From positions 6,591,501 to 6,655,500 of the forward strand of contig CM041540.1 of assembly GCA_023238725.1 (NCBI GenBank): a DNA stretch of 64,000 nt. Direction: 5' to 3'. This document shows, piece by piece, positions 48,601 through 58,400 of this stretch (position 1 is the stretch's first letter; every line of letters begins with the position of its first letter). A program made the position numbers and the translations under genes. The notes under the pieces were generated by a model. That model saw nothing but the letters and a program-made list of their open reading frames with translations. It ran no database searches and was not told the DNA's origin. This DNA is from Scortum barcoo. Its lineage: Eukaryota; Chordata; Actinopteri; Centrarchiformes; Terapontidae.

Positions 48601-49184
48601 GATGTCTGTGACTGTCTCTGATGCTGTATTTTCTTTTGTTTGTTTTCTACCTACTGTACTCAGGTGTCTCTTGTAAAAGACATTGATTTCAGTTGTTGTA
48701 TATATAAATGAGGGAACATCCTGGTGAGGATGGTGTTCATCAAGTGTCACAAACAGGCGATGAGTACCGAAGCTGTTCTAGAGACACAAAAAGTTAATTC
48801 ATTTAGGTTTTTCCTACAATATGTCACCTGCCTGTACATCACACATTCGTTATTCCATTTTAACACTATTTTTGCAGTTGAGATGACAAACTTGAAGTTG
48901 TAAAAAAAGAAAAAAAATCGATTTAATAGCCTTTAGTCTGATGGAATTTAACTACATGAATTTACTGAAATATTGCACTTTAATACAAATTTGTGATAGT
49001 TGTACTTTACTTGAGTCTTTTCTTGACATGCCACTCTCTACTTCTACTCCACTGCTCCATCTTATGGTGAATTATTGTACTTTTTACTTCACTTTATTTG
49101 TCAGAAATGAAGTTCTTTTTACACAACCATAACAAAAGCTTATAAAATCTGATGTTTTGCTCTAAATGTAGATACCCAACAAGT

Positions 49185-49440
49185 GAAGCTGAAATGATTC
49201 AGTAAATAATCAATCAGACAACTGACAGAACATTTAATTGGCAGCTATTTATGTGGTTTCACTTTCTCAAATATGAGAGTTTGCCTGTCGTTTTATTTGT
49301 TTCATATAGAGGTTATCTAAAGGTTTGATTTGGTGTTTGGGCAAAACAAACATGTCACTTTGGGATCATTTTAATGGCATTCCTCATTCTTCTCTGAATT
49401 TTTAGAAACCGAACAATCAATCGATTAATGACGAATATAA
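49185..49440. repeat. 'ctgcaactaatgatt'-type repeat in pex26-usp18 gap
   Basis: Begins 'aagctgaaatgattcagtaa' and ends near 'acaatcaatcgattaatgac'. Inner 'actttctcaaatatgagagt' is also a family phrase. A short AGTAC-type segment (48990-49140) precedes it. Confidence 0.6.
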
Positions 49441-49479
49441 TAATAATAATTATATAATTAATGGGGAGTATAATAGATT

Positions 49480-49800
49480 AATCCAGAGAGATCATTATTT
49501 GCTGTATTTTGCAGACGAGCTCCACCTCAACCAAGAATAAAATGCTGCTTTTACATGAATACATGAGTAATAATGTAATGTAATAATCTAATAATATGAT
49601 AAATAATAGTTTAATAGCCACAGGGGACATTTTGCTGCATTTAGTACGTTTACTTTTCATACTTTCAGTACAATTCCCTAATTATACATTTACTTAAGTA
49701 TCATTTCAATGCAGTACCTTTACTTATAATAGCATTTTACATTATAGTATTAGTACTTTTACTTATTTAAAGGGTGTAAATATTTCCTGCACCACTGCTT
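49480..49800 (-). repeat. AGTAC-type repeat, inverted partner 2
   Basis: Reverse-orientation counterpart of 46180-46530: 'gagctccacctcaaccaaga', 'taaaatgctgcttttacatg' and 'ccacaggggacattttgctg' are recognisable as reverse complements of phrases there. It ends about 45 bases before the IRF-type cluster of usp18. Confidence 0.7.
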
Positions 49801-49844
49801 TTAGACACAGCACCTCTTGTCATCTGTGTTTTACAGCTGTTAAG

Positions 49845-49889
49845 TTTCGATTCCTGCAAAGCGAACCGAAACCTGTAAAACGAAAGTGA
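49845..49889 (+). promoter_or_regulatory. Cluster of IRF/ISRE-type sites upstream of usp18
   Basis: Three AANNGAAA-type half sites lie within 45 bases: TTTCGATT (49845, reverse orientation), AACCGAAA (49864) and AAACGAAAGTGAG (49878). They end about 105 bases before the usp18 start codon. USP18 is a strongly interferon-induced gene, so an interferon-response element is the obvious reading. The motifs are seen; induction is inferred. Confidence 0.65.
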
Positions 49890-49992
49890 GCTTCCAGCTG
49901 GAGACGCGTCGGTGAGGTTTTGCTCACAGACTCGGTTTGTAAAGTCCGAGTCAAAGTCTGACCTGTCTCCTCCGAGCAGGACCTGTGAAGCG

Positions 49993-52900
49993 ATGACTGA
50001 TCAGATCTGCCATTTACTCCGTAAACTGATTTTAAGGGACACCGACCTCAGTAAGTAAACGCTCAGTCTGTCTGATGAGCGTTTGTGTCGTTAAATATGA
50101 CCAGAGCTGAAGTACTTTTACTCAGTTACTCAACTTTACTTGAATATTTGCATTTTATGCCACCTAATACTCGTGTCTGAGGCAAATATTGTTCTTTTTA
50201 CTCCACCACATCCTTGTGATAACTTTAGTTACTCTGCAGATTATGAGTATTAATACACAATATGGTCAGCTAAGAGATGATGATGTATTACTGTCAGTAT
50301 CATGTACTTATGTAAAAGTATTTATGTCTCAAAGTAAAAATACTCTCAGTCCTGCATTGAAACTATTACTAAAGTAAAAGCTGTAGTTGTATTAGACTGC
50401 ATTGTACTGATGTTTGTAGTAGATTACTTCCTGCTCTGTATGTAAATAAGGCTTTGTCTCTCAATATAATGTGACAAAATGACAAAAAGTACAAATTGAA
50501 AATACTGAACATAAAAACTACAAACATAAAAGCTAAAGTAATAGTAGAGGTATGCACTGCAGTATTGTAACGTAATACATCTCACTGATCTAACTCCACA
50601 GGGAGGATGAGTTCAAAGAAATATTTGACTTTAGATATTTTTTTCACAAACTCAGGGAATAAGAAATCCATGAAATCACTTATTTACTCTCAGATGTTCC
50701 TTTGGGACCTGGTTGTTGTTATAACAAGTTAGATCCATAGCAACCTGTTACAATACAGTTTATTACCTAGGGTGTAACACAACACTACCTTTACTGCATT
50801 TCACACAATTATTTTTCTCTTCACAACCCATAAATCCATTATGTGTGCAGCAGTGACAGAGAAAACAAAACACTCTGTAAATTAAAGCTGCTATTCATCT
50901 GCACTACGAAGGGAACTTAAACCAATAAGCCAACACGTCTCTTTTGCTCTTTCTTCTATAAAATGATTGATTTGTTTATTTTAACGTTTCTGGTGGTCCG
51001 TCACAGGAATGAGAGGCCTCATCAACCACTGTCTGTCCTGCTGTGTGAACACTTTACTGCAGACCTTCTCTGCTACCACGGAACTAGCAACACTATTAGA
51101 CAGGTAAAGAAATGAAGATGCATATTCATTATGATCCTGACTTATGAATCAACAGCACCTTTTTCTGCGAGGGGCCGAGCAAATCAGGCATAAGAGACAA
51201 TATAAAGTTTTATTTACTCATCTTTTATTGCTCATGACAAACATTTTAATTCAGGTATGAACACATTTAAAGGGGTGATAAAAAAGCACAAAGCTGAGAC
51301 AAAAAAGGGTGAAAAGGAACAACTCTTTACATTAAACAAAATTTGAAGGATATCTAATATTAACTGTACATAGTTTCCCAGTTTAATCCACAATACAACT
51401 TTGCTCTGTATGATTTAAAAACAGGATTTATACTGAATAACACATATAGTCATGACTCAAGTTTTGAGCTCCCCTATGAATCCTGAGGAGTTGGTTCTGG
51501 CCAATTACCACACCTACCACTCATAGTTATAAAGGCAAGTCAATGTAATAGGCTCTTATTTACCATACCAGCAACTATTTACACAGAATAAAAGTGATGT
51601 ACTCTATTCTTTGGACAGTGAATACTACTTCACATTAATATACAGTCTGAACAAATACCAAACAAACCAAGAAAAACATACACAGAAAAATATGCAATAA
51701 ATTGAATAAAATATGTTCAGTCTATAATAAAATATCTTGACTGGTGTTTCAGAAAGGTTGTCAGTGTCAATCTGGAAAAAAGGCTGCTTCTCTCAGGTGC
51801 TGTAAAATGAAGATTAATGAGGGTTTATTGGTTGCACAAGGTGGGAAACAGCTGGTGTGAAAGCGGAAAGTCACAACGTCCCGCTGCAGCTGAAGAAAGT
51901 CCTCGAAGCCATGAAGAGTGACCACCCTCAACCTGCTCCCCACCGCGACTTCCTCCACTGTCTGGACAGAAATTGTGTTCGACGTGAGGACTGTCTTAAA
52001 GAAACAAAGTTTAAAATTTAAATGTTTTATATTAATGTAATTTATCTCACAACTTCTGACAATGTTGTTTTGCAGTTTTTGTGCAGCACGATGCTGACGA
52101 GGTGTTCCTCTCCATCCTGAACTTGATGCAGCAGCAGATGGATAACAAACCTCTGGTTGGTCTTTAGTCATCAATATCATTTGATTTTCACCCGTAAGTG
52201 CCTCATCTATATCTGCTTGTTTTTTCCGACAGGCTCTTGAAATCCAGAAGCTGTACAAGATTTCTGTGGAGACGCACCTGCAGTGTTTCGACTGCAACTC
52301 CGTCCAGACAAAGACCAGCTACCTGCTCAACCTGCCTCTGCACATAAAGGAAGACCACAATACTTTGGTGCTGTTCCTTTTTTGTTTACAAGTGCATTGT
52401 TTTAAAGGAACATTTTGGGAAAAACGTTCATTGGGATTGTTGCCGAAAGTTAGACGACAAAACCACTAAAATACCACAAAACAGTAAATCTACATTTTTA
52501 TACTTGTTTTTTTCTACAGATTAAATAAACCAGATATTACGTGTTAATTACTGAGCTTTAGAGGTGCTTGTAGACAGATTTAGTTACTGTTGGACCGAGC
52601 CATGCTAGCTGTTTCCTCTTGTTTCCAGTCTTTATGCTAAGCTAAGATAATGCTGCACATTTACCATACAGATGTGAGGGTAGTCTTGATCTTCTCATCT
52701 AACTTTCATCAAGGCAGCAAGGTGACATATTTCCCATAATATATATAATATATAATAATACTGAATTCCTGAATTCAGACTTACAAGTGTTTCTACCATG
52801 AACGTTTTCAGGAAGGCTGCTTGACTTCCTTCTTTGAGCATCAGGAGCTGAGGGGCATAGATTGCTGCTTTTGTCCACGGTGCGAAAAGAAGACTCCATC

Positions 52901-54874
52901 TAAACAGGTGAGACTTGATTTAAATCCTTTCTCTAAAAAGTGTGAACCAACATAGTCAAACATCTCTTTTTCTTTCTCAGCGTGTCAAACTGCTCTCCCT
53001 GCCTCGCATCTTGTGCGTACACCTGAAAAGGTTTCGAAATAGCAGCGGTTACCCCCGAAAACTTGACTGCACGGTCACCTTTCCAGAAACCTTGGACTTC
53101 TCTGAGACTGTCAAAGAAGGCTTCTCTTCAGACTTTGCCCAGGTACTTGTATTTCCCGCACATTATTCAGACTTTGTATCTTTTGTCATCCACACGTTTA
53201 TGTATTCTTCCAGAATGACTGCAAGTACACTTTGTATGCAGTGGTAGTGCACTCCGGTGGTGCGATGTTTGGACACTACACTGCCTACGTCCGTCACAGG
53301 GTGAGCCAGGACTGGTACTATGCAGATGACAGCAATGTAAATCAGGTACTCCCAAGATGAGTAAATATGCCTCACTTAAGTGCAATTCATTTCTGGTTGT
53401 ACTCACTGTAAAAAATACGTTTTTAACTGAACAACTTTTAATCAATCACAGTGCAAAGTCAGCCGTCAAAGCTCCTATGTAGATGCTGTTTCAAAGCTTT
53501 CAAATTGTTTTGCGTAAATACTGTGCCAGTATCAGTTCAAAGTATAAAAAGTAGAAGGTTTGATCTCCTGAACCATATTAGAAAAAGGAGAACATAACTT
53601 ATGCTCTTCACTTGTTTAAGAGGGATTTTTGTATTATTATATTTCACTTGTGTGCAAATGTCTGATTCATTTGGTCTTTGATTTGCTCTCCAACTCTTTA
53701 GTCCTCCTGGGAAGATGTGAAGTCATCATATGGAGGAGGTTGCAGGTAAATTGCTCAACATCAACAATTTTCATGTGTTGTAAAGTCTCTTTTGATAACA
53801 GTACAGTAGGATGATGAGTCTTAAAGGAACAGTTAAACAATTTGGGAAATTTGCTTTCATGAGGAGAGATGCAGAGGTTGATATCACTCCTATATGTGAA
53901 ATACTTGCATACCTGTCACACTCGATGGCCACCATGTTGGTTACATAGCGAAGGGAGAGCGACCTTTGATGGGTGAGGAAGCTGCAGCAGTTGCGATTGA
54001 AACAAGTAAAACTAAAAACATGACCATTTATTTTTAATAAAATTTAATTGAAGTCAAGCCGGCAGATATATTGGCGGGCAACAGTCGTAGTAAAATGTTG
54101 GTGATAATGCTCTGTGTGGTTGCAGTTTTAAAACGAAGAAGCTGTTGAACGTCGCATTTATAATTTCTAATAAACCGTTCCTTTAATTATGAGAAGATGT
54201 GTAGAGTCATGCTCTAAAATAAAAGCCAGTTTCTCAGCTTAACACAGAGAGCAGACTTCAGACTTTTATTTCTTCTCAAATTAGCAACTTTGTTTTCAGC
54301 TTTGTCTATAAAATCGTCTCTCACCTTTAAAAAATTTGGAATACAGCAACCATGCCTCCAGCTGAAACATATGACTCCTATTTATCCTGCTTAAACTGGC
54401 CTCCAGTTGCTTTTAATGTTGAATTTAAGATTTTTATTAATAACATTTAAAGCTTTACATGCTTGACTCCTGCTGGCATCATGCAGCTTTTATCTTCCCA
54501 CTTGCGGAAAGAGCTTTAGATCTTTATACAAAGCCTTATTGTCTGTTCCTCGGTGAAGATTAAAGACTAAAGGTGACTGTGTTTTTGCCATGAGGGCTTT
54601 CAAACTTTTGAACTCTTAAACAGAGGAAATCCGTCTTGTCTGTTACGTTGTCTTGTCTTAGCTGTTATGTTTTTCACTGTTTATTCCTGTTTCTTGTACT
54701 GAAATCTTCTTTGAGTTCCTTTCATCCCTTTCCATCCCTTTTATCCTTTTCCATTTCTGTGTGTACATTTTTAAAACTGTTTAATACTGTTATTTCTACA
54801 GACACACTGCGTACATGTTAATGTACAGAAGGGCTTCAAAAGAGGAGGGACAACAAGCTGAACTGTCCGGCTAA
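49993..54874 (+). CDS. usp18: Ubl-specific protease 18 (ISG15 deconjugase type)
   Basis: USP18 removes ISG15 from proteins and dampens type I interferon receptor signalling. Exons: 49993-50050, 51007-51103, 51841-51983, 52076-52155, 52233-52367, 52812-52907, 52981-53142, 53214-53345, 53702-53745, 54802-54874; total 339 residues (human 372). The cysteine box is GLINHCLSCCVNTLLQ with the catalytic Cys at 31. Zinc-type CxxC pairs are C144/C147 and C192/C195. The histidine box GHYTAYVRH puts the catalytic His at 278, and YYADDSNV follows with the third active-site position. The last exon was placed by HTAYMLMYRR, matching the family end ETAYLLVYM. The third exon's acceptor (AAG at 51840) is the least certain border; it is the only one found that keeps both frame and the conserved VPLQ block. 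Linkage to pex26 supports orthology. Confidence 0.92.
50105..50400 (+). repeat. AGTAC-type repeat in usp18 intron 1
   Basis: Starts 'ctgaagtacttttactcagt' and includes 'tctttttactccaccacatc', typical of this fish repeat. The rest of the intron up to 51006 shows nothing recognisable. Confidence 0.65.
51104..51840 (+). other. usp18 intron 2
   Basis: AT-rich intron without exon or clear repeat. A second possible acceptor, TCTCTCAG at about 51795, leads to an early stop in the required frame and was not used. Confidence 0.45.
52395..52680 (+). mobile_element. MITE-family copy in usp18 intron
   Basis: Shares 'aacattttgggaaaaacgtt', 'gttgccgaaagttag' and the later 'atgctaagctaagataatgc' with the element at 32744-33330 and with 61965-62345. 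Inverted ends are degraded. Confidence 0.6.
53825..53940 (+). repeat. 5' fragment of the same MITE family
   Basis: Begins 'aaaggaacagttaaacaatt' followed by 'gggaaatttgctttcatgag' and 'gaggttgatatcactcctat', the left part of the family consensus. It lies in the last usp18 intron. Confidence 0.55.
54320..54640 (+). pseudogene. Decayed non-LTR retrotransposon 3' remnant
   Basis: Translation near 54400 reads LNWPPVAFNVEFKIFINN, then a stop, then FTCLTPAGIMQLL. This parallels the LHWLPVxxRIxFKILLLTFKALHGLAPxYL block at the end of fish LINE reverse-transcriptase proteins. Frame-disrupting stops show it is long dead. It lies in the last usp18 intron. Confidence 0.6.
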
Positions 54875-55105
54875 GTTGATGGATGTAGGAGAATTAACCT
54901 GTGCTCATGGTGCAATATAGAGTAAACATGGGAATGTAACCATAGGAATATAGACACGTACTTGCTTTACATAATTTATCTTTAAAGAATTTATGTTATT
55001 TTATGATTATGTTGTACACGGTGACGGATCTGCATTTAATGATTTTTCTGACCTCATTCAAATTGCACAGTAATTTCCACAAATCACCAGTAGGTGGTGT
55101 TGGAG

Positions 55106-55111
55106 AATAAA
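55106..55111 (+). terminator. Probable usp18 polyadenylation signal
   Basis: AATAAA about 230 bases after the usp18 stop codon, the first such signal after the gene. Confidence 0.55.
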
Positions 55112-56169
55112 AACAGTGAAGGGTTTTCCGCTGGCAGACCACACACATGGTCAACACACTCGATGATACCCAGCGGCGGAGGGGGGGCTGGTGGACTTGG
55201 AGAGAATGCTTAGCTTAGTTATTCACTGTTTTGAAGGGGGGGATACCTGCTATAGGACTCTGTGTTTTTTGTTATTTCATTTTCCTGACACCGCTTCATA
55301 ATACATGAGTCATCCATGAAGAACAATGAAGTCATTTTTTTTCTCATGAGGGCTGCCAAAGAAAAAACAACAACAAAAAAATCTCCCTCAGCATCTCGCT
55401 ACCTGCATTCCTCTTAAGAGGACTTAAACTGACTTGAAGTGATATTTTTTTGCGTTTTCGTTCATGCATCAACACCAGCACATCTCCCACCATCTGAGCT
55501 AAAATGATATGAAGTGAAAAGAAGTGACTGTTTTGTATGTATTTATCTGATCTTGCAGGGATCTTACAATAAATAAAAGGTTGCAGTTGCAGCCACGGTT
55601 TTTAAATGCTTGGTATAGGCTGTCAGCAGAGCCTCTAAAGTTCCCACTCGCCTTGCCAAGAGTCGGGGGACCGTGTGAAATGGTGCCTATGTGCTGCGGA
55701 GCTCTGACAGAATGGAACATGTCTGCACAGTGCCACAGGCAGCAGGCCTCATGCTTAGTCATCTCGCTGCCATGTAGCACAGGCGCAGCTTTCCGTATAG
55801 GGGGTATCTTCCTCCCACAGTCAGACCAAAGACCACGTCTAGATGTGTACATTATGTGTCTAGATTTGAGTAAGAGTCACATTATGGTTAGGTATTACGC
55901 ATTGTAGTGCAGACATGAGGTCTCATTGTTCACGTAAGTTAGGTAATTTCGGAAACAGTCATGATAAGAAAAGAACATATACTGAAAGAAACTTTGCATA
56001 CATGATGACAGGTGTGTACGCAGATCCATTTACAAGCAGTATCATGCATTTTTGTCATCTGTCCCATTATAGTAGCTCAGATCATTCAATTAAAGCACCT
56101 CTATTCAATACTTTTAGATCAGCAGTGGATCACGTGACTTTGTGTAATCTGAAGGAATGTGCTTTTTTT

Positions 56170-56275
56170 TACTGATCACCTTCAGTTCCCATCAGCTCTA
56201 CTGAGCTTTTTAGCGTCCTTAAGCTCATTGTTTTTTTCGTTTTTTGGGAAACTTTACTGTTTTGGTTCAATCATA
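56170..56275 (-). repeat. Interspersed repeat, copy B of the pair with 5040-5300
   Basis: 'atcagctctactgagctttt' followed by 'cttaagctcattgttttttt' is the reverse complement of the core at about 5245-5295 with one small insertion. It supports an interspersed family, orientation opposite to the orc5 copy. Confidence 0.6.
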
Positions 56276-58299
56276 TGTTTTTGTTTCTGTTTGTCTGTTT
56301 TGTGTTTCCTGTCTGAGCTAAAAGGATGGTGAAAATTGGACTTAACTCAACCTCAACTCAACCTCAAATTAATGCTAGTATTGCTCTGTGTGTGTTGGAT
56401 GTGTAAATAGGCAACTGTTTGCCAAGAAGTTCAGAATGTAAAGTTGAAATGTGACATGATTGCTGTGTTCACATCTTGATTCTTCCCCCAAGTTGACAAA
56501 AACAATCAGTGATTCCAGGTGTATTATAAGCATGATGTAAAGAATTTAAGACCCTTCAGAGTGTTATATTGTGGTATTTATATATATAAATCATATAATT
56601 TGATTACTTGATTGCCATAGTTTCTGTACTTTATTACAATTTTAAGTATTGAGTGTTTGAGTATTTTCATTTTTCCATCAGATGAAGATGATAGAAATTA
56701 TATCCAAACCAATAAACCAATCATATTACCAACAGTTTACAGTAAAAAACCTCAGCCAACTACAACTTTTAATTCATCAATACAAAAATTTCCAGTAAAA
56801 TAAAATGTACATTATGATAAAGTAGCACTCAGAAAGCAGCCATACTGCATTTTGGGTACTGTTACTGTCCTCACTCCGACATGAATTTAATAGTTGTTTT
56901 TGTGTGCGTGTGTAGCTTGAAGGCACTACAGCTTGTATTTTGTGATACAACCCTGTGTTGTATAATGATAAGTAAGTGAACCCTTGAACCCTTGATACTG
57001 CATTTCACTTCTGGTACTTTTAAGTCGATTTTAAGTTTTCAGAGACACGTAGTCATATAAAAAGTACAATATTTCTGCTATTTAAGTGAAGTACCTCAGG
57101 ATTTAAAGTATTTTAAGTACAGTGAATGTACTTAATTACTTTTCACAACCTTTGATACTCAGTGTTTGTGTAAAAGGAACATTTGGTATATGCATCCCCA
57201 TTTAACCAGACTGATTGTCCTAATTGTTAGCAAGTGAAATCTTAGAGGAAACACCAGAATCTGTATGGAGTACAGAAACTCCACCATTTACCCCATTTAC
57301 GAGGAACTGATTCTTCTCTTTGTACGGTTTTAATTGATAATTCATGTCATACGAGCATGTGTCAAGTGCATGTTCGACGAGCACCTGCCTAGCACCACCC
57401 TGACGTTGACCACATCGCAGACACTGAAAATGCAACAGCATGACACAAGCAGCACACCCCGAGGCCACATGCGTAACGTCTGGCTGAACGTCTGGACGTC
57501 TTCGTTTCTTTTTTACCCACATGTCGCACATGCACGGAGTCTTTGTCTCCATTGTTTGAGGCTGAGCTCTGGTCCCTAGATGTGGTTACACAGACACTTT
57601 ATGGCAGATCATAATCTCTGCTATTTAATTGGAGCTCTTTATCTTGTCGAGGTGTTAGCCAGTCAGCCAAGGACACCTCATGTTGTTTTGTTTTGGCAAA
57701 TCATTTCTTCCAGGGTCGATAGTGATTGACACAATAAATCAGTAAAACCACAACTGAAGCAGATATATAGTGTGAACATAGTCCCAGTAGGCACGTAGGC
57801 AATAGCAGCAGGGATGATATTCCTCAGTCTTTGCAGTGTGGCAACACTTAAACTGTTTTCTTTGGAGAATATATCGAGGTTCATTAATGCTTTTTAGTCA
57901 TTGTTGATGTGTGTTTACCAGTTACTAGGTGAGCACACCACTGTGATGCATCGAGGAGAAAATGGAATTTGGCTATTTGAGAACCACTCTTAAATTTTCC
58001 CTTTTTTGTGTGTGGAGGATTTCACAGGCTTAGATAAATGCCTGTGCCTGTTTTTGAAAGCGACAGCCAGCCAGCAAGTATTCCAGCCCTCTTTCTAATT
58101 GATGATGATCGCCAATAATTTCATTTCATGTCACTTGTCAAAGAATAGCCCTCATGCTGTTCTGCCCCTATGAAACCAAAGAGCAGTAACGTCAGAAGGA
58201 GTGAAGACAAACTGTCACAGACAACAAATTTTGTTTATCTATTCATTTATGCCCTGATGTTGGTCTGTCAGTCGGGCCGACACATCAAATCAGATTAAA

Positions 58300-58400
58300 A
58301 TATCTCAACAACAGTTTGATAGATTGCTATGAAACTTCATACAGACAGTTATGGTCTTCAGAGGGTGAACTGTACTGACTTTGGTCATCTCCACCACCAC
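58300..58400 (+). repeat. Short interspersed repeat ('gattgctatgaaa' type), copy 1
   Basis: 'ctcaacaacagtttgataga' then 'ttgctatgaaacttcataca' and 'actgactttggtcatc' parallel the copy at 62770-62870 and a widespread fish repeat phrase, 'ggattgccatgaaatttgg'. Confidence 0.55.

Noticed and set aside
51767..52297. 176-codon minus-strand frame across usp18 exons 3-5
   Set aside because: It crosses three well-supported exons and their introns on the other strand and resembles no family.
55499..55907. Overlapping 117- and 108-codon frames on opposite strands
   Set aside because: Mutual mirror frames in a gene-free stretch, with no recognisable domain, splice sites or promoter.
57220..57552. 110-codon minus-strand frame with many cysteines
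   Set aside because: An antiparallel frame of similar length overlaps it; the Cys spacing fits no zinc-finger pattern and there are no neighbouring exons.
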